From the NCBI GenBank assembly GCA_027327845.1, contig DAHVYC010000001.1, positions 1-31,423 of the forward strand: a stretch of DNA of 31,423 nt, read 5' to 3'. The notes under the pieces are model-generated. The model did not search any database. It was given only the letters and a program-made list of their open reading frames with translations, and had not been told where the DNA came from. Below, piece by piece: positions 14,476-21,736 of the stretch (positions are counted from its first letter, which is position 1; each line of letters opens with the position of its first letter). The stretch is from Candidatus Nomurabacteria bacterium (GTDB taxonomy: Bacteria; Patescibacteriota; Minisyncoccia; Phycocordibacterales; UBA9973). Position numbers and translations under genes: made by a program.

Positions 14476-14910
14476 CTAAAGTGACATTATTAATAAAGTC
14501 CCGTTTCGACCGCCACTTAGTCGTATCGGATTTCTAATTTGTTTTGCCGCAAATCGTGCGAAAAGAATAAAGGCGAAAATGAGCGATAGAGAAGTAAGGA
14601 TGCTCATAGTAGGCAAAGATTCGGCGATAGAAAGGACTATATCTTTCCAATAGGATGCCATATTGTTGTTTGAAAAAGCCAATGACACATATTCGTAAAT
14701 TCCTGACGAAGAAAGGTCTTGCAATAGGACCTTTACAGCCGGCACAAGCCCGGCTAGGGAAGCTATTCCTGCTAGCGAAAAAATGAACATTTTGATGCGG
14801 GAAGATCTCTCTTTACGCACTGTAATGGTTCGCCAAATGTTCTCTGAGAGGTTTTCGTCCGTGTTCTCATAGGTTGCTTTTTTGAATAATTTTGTGAGTT
14901 CTTTTTCCAT
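14476..14910 (-). CDS. small membrane protein after the ECF sigma gene, possible anti-sigma factor
   Basis: 144 aa, with a charged cytoplasmic N terminus (~1-38, MEKELTKLFKKATYENTDEN) and two TM segments (~39-62 and ~98-119). It has no HxxxCxxC zinc motif, so it is not a typical ZAS anti-sigma factor. Its position directly downstream of the ECF sigma gene and its soluble head plus membrane part fit an anti-sigma role, but sequence alone does not prove this. It also has its own TATAAT box ending 9 nt before the start, within the 80-nt gap, so it may be transcribed independently of the sigma gene as well. Confidence 0.65.
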   Translation of the reverse strand: MEKELTKLFKKATYENTDENLSENIWRTITVRKERSSRIKMFIFSLAGIASLAGLVPAVKVLLQDLSSSGIYEYVSLAFSNNNMASYWKDIVLSIAESLPTMSILTSLSLIFAFILFARFAAKQIRNPIRLSGGRNGTLLIMSL

Positions 14911-14919
14911 TGCCTTGCT

Positions 14920-14925
14920 ATTATA
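14920..14925 (-). promoter_or_regulatory. -10 box for the anti-sigma candidate and efflux operon
   Basis: TATAAT on the minus strand ends 9 nt before the ATG at 14910. No convincing -35 at 16-18 bp was seen. Confidence 0.45.
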
Positions 14926-14990
14926 CGTTTACAATATTAACTTTGGTGCAAAATTGGTTTTAGGGATTCCGGCAGACTAAATGACAAAAA

Positions 14991-15578
14991 TCACAAGTAA
15001 TCGGAAAACATTTTTCGGAGCATTATTATCGCCCGATAATGTTGATTTTTTACAGTATTTAGCGGTTTTTCCAAAACTCTGCCTATTTCCTCGAAAGTCA
15101 TTTCTTCTTGATAGTGTAAGAGTAGAACAGTTTTATAGTTTAGAGGAAGTTTTTCCAGTTTCTCTTTGAGTAAATCGAGATCTTGCATTTTCTCCATTAC
15201 CTCGTCGGGGAGCATGTTGTCGTCCGGTATATTTTCCGAGAACGATGTCGACTTTTCTTTTGAGCTCTCATTCTCTGTCTTTTCGATGTCGGAAAATAGA
15301 AAAACTTTTTTCTTTCTAAGAAAATCCATTGCACTGTTTTTGGCGATAGTGAAGATCCAGGTCTTGAAACTGGCCTTAGATGAATCAAATTTATGCAAGT
15401 TTTTCCATGCCTTGATGAAAGTTTCTTGGACTATATCCGGTGAATCATTTTTTCCGGCCAAATGCGCGACGAAGTTAAAAAGAGGGGAGGTATATTTATC
15501 GATAAGCATTTTGAATGCTTCTTCGTTTCCATCTTTGTATGAATTTATTATATTTTCATCCTTTTCTTCGAAATACAT
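14991..15578 (-). CDS. ECF-type RNA polymerase sigma factor
   Basis: 195 aa with the two-domain ECF plan. Region 2 (~18-85) includes 'EEAFKMLIDKYTSPLFNF', 'DIVQETFIKAWKNLHKF' and 'FKTWIFTIAKNSAMDFLRKK'. An acidic, Ser-rich linker (~92-125) follows, longer than in most ECF proteins. Region 4 (~138-190) has 'LPLNYKTVLLLHYQEEMTFEEIGRVLEKPLNTVKNQHYRA', a helix-turn-helix that reads the -35 element. It heads the exporter genes on the same strand and is followed by a possible membrane anti-sigma protein, which suggests envelope-stress control of the exporter. Confidence 0.93.
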   Translation of the reverse strand: MYFEEKDENIINSYKDGNEEAFKMLIDKYTSPLFNFVAHLAGKNDSPDIVQETFIKAWKNLHKFDSSKASFKTWIFTIAKNSAMDFLRKKKVFLFSDIEKTENESSKEKSTSFSENIPDDNMLPDEVMEKMQDLDLLKEKLEKLPLNYKTVLLLHYQEEMTFEEIGRVLEKPLNTVKNQHYRAIIMLRKMFSDYL

Positions 15579-15605
15579 TAGAGTTCAGTTATTTATAATA
15601 AAACC

Positions 15606-15821
15606 CTACTCCTTGAATATTTTTTCAGTTTTTAGCTTATTGAACGTTTTCTTGCTCAAGTTCTTTTTTAGGAAAGACAATGTCTTTTTTCTGCCCATGA
15701 GCCACATCATCCCCAAAATTATGAGAAGAGTGGTGCCCGGTACAGGCGTGGGGTAGAAAATCACGCCTGCGGCTATCATAGCCACACCTATTAGTTTATG
15801 AAAAGTGTCCAGTTTCTCCAT
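15606..15821 (-). CDS. small PGPGW-type membrane protein
   Basis: 71 aa. A hydrophobic N-terminal segment (~9-25) ends in YPTPVPG, followed by a second TM (~29-43, TTLLIILGMMWLMG) and a basic Lys-rich C-terminal tail. The Pro-Gly turn between two short TM helices resembles the PGPGW family of small membrane proteins, with a Thr replacing the second Gly. Its function is unknown. The sigma gene starts 27 nt downstream, so the two may share a transcript. A TATAAT box ends 9 nt before the ATG. Confidence 0.65.
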   Translation of the reverse strand: MEKLDTFHKLIGVAMIAAGVIFYPTPVPGTTLLIILGMMWLMGRKKTLSFLKKNLSKKTFNKLKTEKIFKE

Positions 15822-15830
15822 TAGGGAATA

Positions 15831-15885
15831 ATTATATCATGTATAAATGTTTCGGTTTATTTTCTCTTTTAACTTATGATAAAAT
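15831..15885. promoter_or_regulatory. divergent promoters for the PGPGW-type and patatin-like genes
   Basis: Minus strand: TATAAT (15831-15836), ending 9 nt before the ATG at 15821. Plus strand: TAAAAT (15880-15885), ending 6 nt before the ATG at 15892. No ribosome-binding site is visible for either gene. Confidence 0.55.
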
Positions 15886-15891
15886 ATTTTT

Positions 15892-16722
15892 ATGCCTAAA
15901 ACAGCTTTAGTAGAATCTGGCGGGGGAATGGCGGCGTGTTATATCGCCGGAGTTACGTATGCGTTGGCTAAACATTTCAGAGATTTCAAGCCGGATATAG
16001 TAATAGGTGCGTCCGGTAGTTCAGGCACATTGTCTTATTATGTGGCCGGACAGCCGGAATCAATGAAAAGGATTTGGCTTAGTTTATTATCGGATAAAAA
16101 CTTTATCAATCCGCTCCGTGTTTGGCGCGTGATGAATATAGATTATCTGATAGATGAAGTATTAAAAAAACAAGAGCCACTTAATGCGGAGAAGATATAT
16201 CAGTCTGATATATCATATTTTATTCCGAGCACGAACCACAGAACAGGCAAATTAGAATATTTTTCCAATAAAACAGGAGATGATATTTTTGAGTCAATGA
16301 GAGCAAGTATGGCTTTGCCTATAGCTTTCAATAAATATATAAAAGTGAAACACAAAGAATATTGTGATTCATATATTTCCGCTTCAGTACATTTAAATAT
16401 AGAACAAGCCCTAAAGCTTGGTGCAGACAGAATAATAGTGGTGAGTGTTGAAGATGCACATCCCAGCAAACTTGTAAATTTATTTTATAATTTTTGGTTG
16501 AAACACCAAAGTAGGAAGTTTCTAAAGAATTATCATAAGGAAGAAAAAGAATCCTATGTTATTCCAGATAGTGTTGAAATAATACACATAAGCCCAAAAA
16601 ATAATCTAGAAGTTGGAACTTTTGGAAATAGTAAGGAATCTCTGCAAAAAGTTTTTGAGCAGGGATATAAGGATACGGTGAATAATGAAAGATTAAAGAG
16701 TATTCTTAGAGTTACACAATAA
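15892..16722 (+). CDS. patatin-like phospholipase family protein
   Basis: 276 aa with the patatin fold: a glycine-rich oxyanion loop (ESGGGMAACYIAG, ~8-20), the nucleophile elbow 'VIGASGSSG' with Ser41, and an Asp at ~159 (CDSYISASVHL) at the place of the DG[GA] catalytic Asp. Two positions depart from consensus: the fifth residue of GxSxG is Ser, and the Gly after the Asp is Ser. The Ser-Asp dyad itself is present, so esterase or lipid acyl hydrolase activity is likely but could be altered. It has no signal peptide. It appears monocistronic, with a leaderless-type promoter and a palindrome-rich 3' gap. Confidence 0.88.
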   Translation: MPKTALVESGGGMAACYIAGVTYALAKHFRDFKPDIVIGASGSSGTLSYYVAGQPESMKRIWLSLLSDKNFINPLRVWRVMNIDYLIDEVLKKQEPLNAEKIYQSDISYFIPSTNHRTGKLEYFSNKTGDDIFESMRASMALPIAFNKYIKVKHKEYCDSYISASVHLNIEQALKLGADRIIVVSVEDAHPSKLVNLFYNFWLKHQSRKFLKNYHKEEKESYVIPDSVEIIHISPKNNLEVGTFGNSKESLQKVFEQGYKDTVNNERLKSILRVTQ

Positions 16723-16743
16723 AGAAGCGCGGTGGCTACAAAT

Positions 16744-16869
16744 AATTTCTCGCCGTCGCTCGAAATTTTCGCAGCCCGCCCCTCGCTGTTTTGCGTGTTC
16801 GCAAAACATAGCTGCGGTCATCACAAAAGCGCGTATGCAATGCAGATTACATACTTGAAGCTTTTGTGA
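16744..16869. repeat. cluster of hairpins between the patatin-like gene and tRNA-Arg(GCG)
   Basis: Three nested or adjacent inverted repeats are visible: AATTTC/GAAATT (16744-16767); GTTTTGCG-TGTT-CGCAAAAC (16788-16807), which extends with GCT/AGC; and TCACAAAAGC/GCTTTTGTGA (16821-16830, 16860-16869), inside which GTATG/CATAC also pairs. The last arm overlaps the final three bases of the tRNA on its own strand. No open frame here looks coding. It could end transcription from both sides. Confidence 0.65.
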
Positions 16870-16938
16870 CCCCGCCAGGAATCGAACCTGGATCACAAGA
16901 TCCGCAATCTTGCGTTCTATCCGTTGAACTACGGGGCC
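16867..16938 (-). tRNA. tRNA-Arg (anticodon GCG)
   Basis: A complete cloverleaf on the minus strand: acceptor GGCCCCG/CGGGGTC, D-arm GTTC/GAAC, anticodon stem CAAGA/TCTTG with loop TTGCGGA (anticodon GCG, reads CGC and, as written, CGU by wobble), and T-arm CCAGG-TTCGATT-CCTGG. The discriminator is A and CCA is not encoded. Confidence 0.95.
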
Positions 16939-17001
16939 TTTACGCCAACTCCCAAAACAGAACTTCAGTTGAAGATTAGCATTTTTTCTGTGAATTTCAA
17001 A

Positions 17002-17469
17002 TTAGAAACCGAAATACTCCATTATTTTTTCGGAGACGTGCTCTTTTATTTCTTCTTCGGGCACATTGCCTGAGATCATAAAATCTTTTACTTGATCGGC
17101 AAGATTGGGATCTATAGGCATTGATATTATAGGCATGAAAGCTCTTTCCGACTTTATAAAGAGGGTCGGTTTTTCTGTGTCCTTTTTTACCCAGAATGCC
17201 TTGATGTTTTTATAGGGGAACAGTCTGTTTCTTATCTTGAGCCCTTTCTCATTCAATTCATAGAAAACCAGATCCGGTTTTTTAACCGCAAACATCACGA
17301 CCAGTATTCCTCCGATTATTAGAAATAGTCCGAAGAAAAAATTCCCATAAATAAATGAGGCGACAGAGCTTGCTACCACGATTATTCCAAGAGCCCAGAA
17401 CCAGTCATTGCCCCGATCTTTCTCTTCGTATTCTAGTGCGGTCCATTCTAGTTTTCCTCCCACATTCAT
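17002..17469 (-). CDS. conserved two-TM membrane protein, PH-like
   Basis: 155 aa, starting MNVGGKLEWTALEYEEKDRG, with two close TM segments (~24-42 and ~44-62) and a cytoplasmic C-terminal domain (~65-140) with a beta-rich pattern ('DLVFYELNEKGLKIRNRLFPYKNIKAFWVKK'), as in bacterial PH-like membrane proteins. The function is unknown. TATAAT ends 6 nt before the ATG, a leaderless arrangement. Confidence 0.7.
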   Translation of the reverse strand: MNVGGKLEWTALEYEEKDRGNDWFWALGIIVVASSVASFIYGNFFFGLFLIIGGILVVMFAVKKPDLVFYELNEKGLKIRNRLFPYKNIKAFWVKKDTEKPTLFIKSERAFMPIISMPIDPNLADQVKDFMISGNVPEEEIKEHVSEKIMEYFGF

Positions 17470-17475
17470 ATCGTA

Positions 17476-17558
17476 ATTATACCCCTATGCCGATTTTAAA
17501 TCCAGATTTAAGAAGTCGATAATAATAGCTTCCGAATTCAGAATATAATTGTTATGAT
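17476..17558. promoter_or_regulatory. divergent promoters for the PH-like and P-type ATPase genes
   Basis: The minus strand has TATAAT (17476-17481), 6 nt before the ATG at 17469. The plus strand has TATAAT (17544-17549), 15 nt before, and TATGAT (17553-17558), 6 nt before, the ATG at 17565, so two plus-strand start sites are possible. Confidence 0.5.
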
Positions 17559-17564
17559 AAAAAA

Positions 17565-20213
17565 ATGGAAAAGGTAAAGACACCCTGGTTTCTCCCTACT
17601 GAAGAAATATTCAGCAAGCTGGATACTGGACCGAAAGGATTAAACGAGACCGAAGCTCAAAAAAGGCTTGGTATTCAAGGCTTAAATGAGCTTAAAAAAA
17701 ACGGCGGTCTGAGCTTTCTTGAACTTGCCTTAAAGCAGTTCTTGAGCCCGCTCATATTTATTCTCATTTCCGCCGCTTTTTTAACGGCAATAATAAGGGA
17801 ATGGGTAAGTACATTTGTGATTCTTGGAGCTGTGTTGATCAATGCTGGCCTGGGGTTATACAGAGAATACAAGGCGGGGAATATATTGGAGAAATTAGTC
17901 ACTTATATAAAAGATCGATGCAGGGTCGTAAGAGATGGCAATGAGAAAGAGATAGAACCTTCTCTTTTGGTACCCGGAGATCTAATAAAGCTATCTTACG
18001 GTTCCAGAATTCCGGCTGACGCCAGAATTGTATCCTTAAATAATTTCAAGATTGACGAAGCGGTTTTGACCGGCGAGTCCGCACCGGAAGAAAAAAGTTT
18101 GGAGCCTGTAGAAGAGTCGGCCCTTTTGGCCGATAGGCCGAATATGGTATACGCAGGGACTATGGTCGTCGAAGGATTTGCCTCGGCGGTGGTTACCGAA
18201 ACCGGAGAAGATACGGAAATAGGAAAGATAGCGGAGATAGTGAGCAAAGCCAATAACGTGGCGACGCCGATACAAAAAGGCATCAGCGAACTTTCTTGGT
18301 ATATATTTGGCGTTACGATTCTCATTGTATCCGTGATTTTCTTCTTAGGGATCTTGCGCGGGGAAGATACGATAACGATGCTTGTTCTCTCGGCTGCAGT
18401 GGCAGTGGGAGCTGTGCCGGAATCTTTACCCATAGCGCTTACCATTATCCTTTCTGTCGGAGCGGAGAGGATAGCTTCAAAGAAAGGCATAGTTAAAAAA
18501 TTGGCTGCAGCCGAAACCCTGGGCTCCACGACTTTAGTGATAACGGATAAGACCGGAACTTTAACAGGCGCAGAGATGCAATTAGTGGATGTCAGTACGA
18601 CTGCTATGCTTCTTGCCGGCGAGGATTCTCAGAAAAAAGTATTGAGGCTCACAGATGAGCAAAAAGGATTGCTTCAGCTTGCGCTTTCTAACTTGGATTT
18701 GATTGTGCAAAATCCAGAGGCGGAGGAAAAAGATTGGAAGTTTGTAGGACATCCTTTTGAAGCTAACATCGCGAAAGTTTCCGCTATGCATGGGTTGTCT
18801 CTTCGCAAGCCCCTGCTTGAAGAGCACATTCTGTCTCTTCCTTTTAATTCTTCTCATAAATTCTCGGTAGCCAAAACGGCCAAAAATTTCATCATCATGG
18901 GTGCGCCGGATATTCTCTTGGAGAGATCCGATTTGGATAAAGAGAAATATTTAAAGATCGCTTCTTGGATAGAGAAAGCCAGCACTGAAGGCAAGAGACT
19001 TATAGCGCTCGGGACCTTAAGCGGTGATATGAATAAAAAAATTGTTCCGGATGAGATAAAAAACATTTCTTTTGCCGGCATACTATCTTTCTTCGATCCT
19101 ATTCGGGAAGGAGTGCCGAAAGCTATAAAAGATATAGAAACACATGGAGTAAGGGTAGTCATAGCGACCGGAGACCTAAAAGGCACAGCTATATCTGTGG
19201 CGAAGAGTTTGGGATGGGAGATAAAGGAAGGTGAAGTTCTTTCCGGAGAAGATATACGCTCCATATCCGACGAAGAATTGTCTTTAGTGCTTGATAATAT
19301 AAAAATATTTGCCCGGGTTACTCCGGAAGATAAATTAAGGATAGGCAATCTGTACAAGAAGAAAGGGGAAGTGGTCGCCATGACGGGAGACGGAGTGAAT
19401 GATTCTCCTGCGCTTAAATCCATGGATATAGGCATATCTTTGGGGTCCGGGAGCGATGTGGCGCAGAGTGCTTCCGACCTGGTATTGCTGGATAATAATT
19501 TTGAGACCATAAGTATGGCCATAGATGAAGGGAGGAAGATATTGGCGAACATAAGGAAAGCCTTCATTTATCTCATGTCCAATTCTTTGGATGAAGTGTT
19601 TGTGGTGGGAGGAAGTTTGATAGCGAATATAGCTTTACCCATCAATGCTCTGCAGATAATTTGGGTCAATCTCCTCACCGGGAGCTTGCCGGCTTTAGCC
19701 TTCGCCTATGACGAGAACCTGGATAAAGGCGCCGGTAAAAAATTCAAAGATAAAAAATTAATGACCTTAGAAGTAAAAATACTTTCTTTCGGATTAGGTA
19801 CTGTCACTTCATTGCTCATTTTTCTGCTTTATTATTTTCTTCTTCAGTACGGGATAGAGGTAAGCGTCGCGCGCTCCGTATTTTTCGTCTGTTTCTCAAT
19901 ATACATACTCGTAGTAGCGTTTTCCTTCAAAAGCTTATACAGACCCATTTGGAAATACAATCCATTCTCAAACAAAGAGCTTAATCTTGCCGTAGGTTTG
20001 GCCTTCGGTATTTTGATCGCCACGATGGGCTTGCCATTTTTGAGAAATCTTTTTGATATATCTCCGATGCCTTTATCTTTCTTGTGGCTGGTGGTAGCTT
20101 GGGCTGCCCTTAATTTATTCCTTGTGGAATTTGCAAAATGGCTTTTCAGACTAAGCGTCAGAAGAAAAAAGGGAAATAAATTTCTAGGATTTTATTTTGG
20201 TGTTAAATTTTGA
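17565..20213 (+). CDS. P-type cation-transporting ATPase (P2-like)
   Basis: An 882-aa integral membrane pump. An N-terminal cation-ATPase domain (~10-75) precedes the actuator TGES (~169-172), the M4 motif VPESLP (~284-289), the phosphorylation site DKTGTLT with Asp328, and the hinge TGDGVND (~607-613) with 'LLDNNFETI' after it. About ten TM segments are present, and 'IIWVNLLTGSLPALAFAYD' marks M6. The M4 motif reads PESLP where SERCA-type Ca2+ pumps have PEGLP, so the ion (Ca2+, Mn2+, Na+ or other) cannot be fixed. The C terminus is short and basic (VRRKKGNKF). It ends in TGA, which shows that UGA is a stop here. A palindromic element begins 2 nt later. Confidence 0.93.
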   Translation: MEKVKTPWFLPTEEIFSKLDTGPKGLNETEAQKRLGIQGLNELKKNGGLSFLELALKQFLSPLIFILISAAFLTAIIREWVSTFVILGAVLINAGLGLYREYKAGNILEKLVTYIKDRCRVVRDGNEKEIEPSLLVPGDLIKLSYGSRIPADARIVSLNNFKIDEAVLTGESAPEEKSLEPVEESALLADRPNMVYAGTMVVEGFASAVVTETGEDTEIGKIAEIVSKANNVATPIQKGISELSWYIFGVTILIVSVIFFLGILRGEDTITMLVLSAAVAVGAVPESLPIALTIILSVGAERIASKKGIVKKLAAAETLGSTTLVITDKTGTLTGAEMQLVDVSTTAMLLAGEDSQKKVLRLTDEQKGLLQLALSNLDLIVQNPEAEEKDWKFVGHPFEANIAKVSAMHGLSLRKPLLEEHILSLPFNSSHKFSVAKTAKNFIIMGAPDILLERSDLDKEKYLKIASWIEKASTEGKRLIALGTLSGDMNKKIVPDEIKNISFAGILSFFDPIREGVPKAIKDIETHGVRVVIATGDLKGTAISVAKSLGWEIKEGEVLSGEDIRSISDEELSLVLDNIKIFARVTPEDKLRIGNLYKKKGEVVAMTGDGVNDSPALKSMDIGISLGSGSDVAQSASDLVLLDNNFETISMAIDEGRKILANIRKAFIYLMSNSLDEVFVVGGSLIANIALPINALQIIWVNLLTGSLPALAFAYDENLDKGAGKKFKDKKLMTLEVKILSFGLGTVTSLLIFLLYYFLLQYGIEVSVARSVFFVCFSIYILVVAFSFKSLYRPIWKYNPFSNKELNLAVGLAFGILIATMGLPFLRNLFDISPMPLSFLWLVVAWAALNLFLVEFAKWLFRLSVRRKKGNKFLGFYFGVKF

Positions 20214-20214
20214 T

Positions 20215-20405
20215 TGCGGAGGCGGTGAGACCATGGGTACATTTTTCTCCCTCGACTAAAAATGTTTTCGTCAAAACATTTTTGTCTGGTCACCGACTCA
20301 TGGATTTTTTCTGCTGAAAAAATCACATTCCGTCGTTCTCATCTCACACGCGAGCAAAGCAGTTTGCTCGCTCACCTCCGCAGTTTTTCACTGCGTTTCA
20401 AACTG
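20215..20405. repeat. composite palindromic element abutting tRNA-Ser, with a copy of the tRNA 3' end
   Basis: The 191-bp gap begins with TGCGGAGGCGGTGAGA (20215-20230), an exact 16-bp copy of the tRNA-Ser 3' end at 20404-20419. Between them are three perfect hairpins with 4-nt loops: AAAAATGTTTT around CGTC (20258-20283), GATTTTTTC around TGCT (20303-20324) and GCGAGCAAA around GCAG (20350-20371). CTCACCTCCGCAGTTT (20371-20386) also pairs with the tRNA 3' end and its flank. No coding frame is convincing. An integration scar, a mobile palindrome or a processed structured RNA are all possible. Confidence 0.7.
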
Positions 20406-20490
20406 CGGAGGCGGTGAGATTCGAACTCACGGTGCCTTGCGACACTCCGGTTTTCAAGACCGGTGCACTAAACCACTATGCGACGCCTCC
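20406..20490 (-). tRNA. tRNA-Ser (anticodon TGA)
   Basis: An 85-nt class II tRNA on the minus strand: acceptor GGAGGCG/CGCCTCC, anticodon stem CCGGT/ACCGG with loop CTTGAAA (anticodon TGA), an extended variable arm, and T-arm with TTCGAAT. The discriminator is G and CCA is not encoded. Partial copies of both its ends lie on either side. Confidence 0.95.
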
Positions 20491-20496
20491 ATATGA

Positions 20497-20536
20497 ACTA
20501 AACCACTCACTGTGTAGCGAGATATGCAACACCTCC
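20497..20536 (-). pseudogene. degenerate copy of the tRNA-Ser 5' end
   Basis: Read on the minus strand, GGAGGTGTTGCATA matches the tRNA-Ser start GGAGGCGTCGCATA at 12 of 14 positions, and after ~17 unrelated bases GTGGTTTAGT matches the D-arm region exactly. It sits just upstream of the intact tRNA. It is probably a decayed duplicate with a small insertion. Confidence 0.6.
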
Positions 20537-20585
20537 TTCTGCCTAACCATACTTTATTTTATAGCTTTTTTCAAGTTATTTATTA

Positions 20586-20622
20586 CATCAAAAATACCCA
20601 GCGAGCGCTGGGTGTTTTTGAT
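20586..20622 (-). terminator. intrinsic terminator of the DUF5652-like gene
   Basis: ACCCAGCG/CGCTGGGT forms a GC-rich 8-bp stem with a 2-nt apex, extended by ATCAAAAA/TTTTTGAT. On the minus strand a run of five T follows the GC stem, 19 nt after the stop at 20641. The symmetry would let it work in both directions. Confidence 0.85.
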
Positions 20623-20640
20623 GGGTTATTTGATTTCTTC

Positions 20641-20898
20641 TTAGTTGCTTATATTTGATTTGGAGAAGATTGCTTTTACATCACTCCATTTCTTTTTTGA
20701 CACAAAGAAGATATAGATTATTTCTAAAATTCCTAAAGTATTTAAAACCAAAAGTGCCAAAAACCACCACTTTTGATTGTTTTTGGAGGCCGTCCACAAA
20801 GCACAGCCTTTCCAAAAAAGAACCCAAATAGCTAACACTCCTATTACTAATGGAGAAACCCCAAAACCATTTGCAAAAAACATGTTAAATTGTTGCAT
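20641..20898 (-). CDS. DUF5652-like small membrane protein
   Basis: 85 aa. After a short N terminus (MQQFNMFFANGFGVSP) come two TM segments (~17-32 and ~45-65), with 'WKGCALWTASKNNQKWWFLALLVLNTLGILEIIYIFF' matching the DUF5652 pattern common in Patescibacteria. The tail is basic and soluble. The start at 20898 was chosen because the family begins here and a TATAAT box (20908-20913) ends 9 nt upstream; the open frame extends further but into ruvX. The function is unknown. Confidence 0.8.
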   Translation of the reverse strand: MQQFNMFFANGFGVSPLVIGVLAIWVLFWKGCALWTASKNNQKWWFLALLVLNTLGILEIIYIFFVSKKKWSDVKAIFSKSNISN

Positions 20899-20907
20899 AA
20901 TACCTAT

Positions 20908-20940
20908 ATTATACCAGATAAGGCCTTTCTGTGTTAATAT
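20908..20940. promoter_or_regulatory. divergent promoters for the DUF5652-like gene and ruvX
   Basis: The minus strand has TATAAT (20908-20913), 9 nt from its ATG. The plus strand has TAATAT (20935-20940), exactly 6 nt before the ruvX ATG at 20947. The intergenic space is only 48 bp. Confidence 0.45.
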
Positions 20941-20946
20941 CTCAAT

Positions 20947-21366
20947 ATGAAATGGATGGGTATAGATTATGGCACGAAAAATATAGGCATAGCCCTCTCG
21001 GACGATACGGGGAGAATCGCTTTTCCAAAAATGATAATACAAAATGATGGTTTTACGTTTGATAAAATTCTTAATTTACTTGAAGAAGAACAAGTGGGGA
21101 GCGTAGTGATAGGTGATTCCGTAAATTCAAAAGGCGAGAAGAATATTGTTTCCGAGAAGATAGATTTCTTTGTCTCCGAACTCAAAGACAAATGCGCCCT
21201 GCCCTTATACAGAGAAAAAGAGTTTTTCACTTCTGTGGAAGCAGCCGGCAGGAAAGGTAAGGATATAAGAACCGCAAGAAAAATTAAAACGGAAAGAAAA
21301 AAGAAAAATGACGCTTCGGCTGCCGCTTTGATATTGCAAAGATATTTAGATAAAATTAATAAATAA
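20947..21366 (+). CDS. ruvX: RuvX/YqgF-type nuclease (Holliday junction resolvase fold)
   Basis: 139 aa. The RNase H-like fold is shown by MGIDYGTKNIGIALSD (catalytic Asp7), 'VGSVVIGDSVNSKG', 'LPLYREKEFFTSVEAAG' and the C-terminal 'NDASAAALILQRYLDK' with a conserved Asp. RuvX/YqgF was predicted as a resolvase and takes part in 16S rRNA 5' maturation in E. coli. The usual 'GxPxxxxG' loop is replaced by GDSVNSKG. It overlaps nothing but is followed after 1 nt by the tRNA-binding-domain gene. Confidence 0.9.
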   Translation: MKWMGIDYGTKNIGIALSDDTGRIAFPKMIIQNDGFTFDKILNLLEEEQVGSVVIGDSVNSKGEKNIVSEKIDFFVSELKDKCALPLYREKEFFTSVEAAGRKGKDIRTARKIKTERKKKNDASAAALILQRYLDKINK

Positions 21367-21367
21367 A

Positions 21368-21697
21368 ATGATAAGCATAGATGATTTTAAAAAAATAGAA
21401 CTGGTTGTGGGCAAAATTTTATCAGCCGAGAAGGTTCCGGATACGGATAAGCTTTTGAAGCTTTCTGTCGATATGGCTGAAGAGAAACCGAGACAAATAA
21501 TATCCGGAATATCAGAATATTTTCCTGACTGCAGTGTTCTAGTAGGAAAGAAGTGCATGTTTGTGGCCAATTTAGAGCCCAGAACCATACGAGGCTTGGA
21601 AAGTCAGGGAATGATACTGGCCATTTCTACTGAGGACGGGAAATTTTCCCTTTTGGAGCCTAATGAAGAGATTCCAGAAGGCACCAAGGCAAGATAA
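21368..21697 (+). CDS. stand-alone tRNA-binding (OB-fold) domain protein, MetRS-beta-like
   Basis: 109 aa consisting of a single tRBD: 'IDDFKKIELVVGKILSAEKVPDTDKLLKLSVDM' at the start, 'RQIISGISEYFPDCSVLVGKKCMFVANLEPRTIRGLESQGMILA' in the middle and a 'LLEPNEEIPEGTKAR' end. This is the domain found at the C terminus of many bacterial methionyl-tRNA synthetases and in free proteins such as Trbp111. Here it is a separate gene, so it may act in trans on a MetRS that lacks the domain, or as a general tRNA chaperone. It is transcribed with ruvX (1-nt gap). Confidence 0.88.
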   Translation: MISIDDFKKIELVVGKILSAEKVPDTDKLLKLSVDMAEEKPRQIISGISEYFPDCSVLVGKKCMFVANLEPRTIRGLESQGMILAISTEDGKFSLLEPNEEIPEGTKAR

Positions 21698-21701
21698 CGT
21701 T

Positions 21702-21730
21702 TTGTTAAAAATTTTTCTAAAGGGTATAAT
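21702..21730 (+). promoter_or_regulatory. promoter of the pilMNO cluster
   Basis: TTGTTA (21702-21707), a 17-bp spacer and TATAAT (21725-21730). The -10 ends 6 nt before the pilM ATG, so the mRNA should start at or next to the start codon. This is one of the best -35/-10 pairs in the window. Confidence 0.7.
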
Positions 21731-21736
21731 ATAAGC

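Noticed and set aside
20211..20213. UGA read as Gly, as in some Patescibacteria
   Set aside because: The P-type ATPase and the first Cys-rich gene end naturally at TGA, and no long gene needs an in-frame UGA.
20414..20644. Open frame on the plus strand of ~76 codons
   Set aside because: It runs through tRNA-Ser and the intrinsic terminator, and its protein has no family features.
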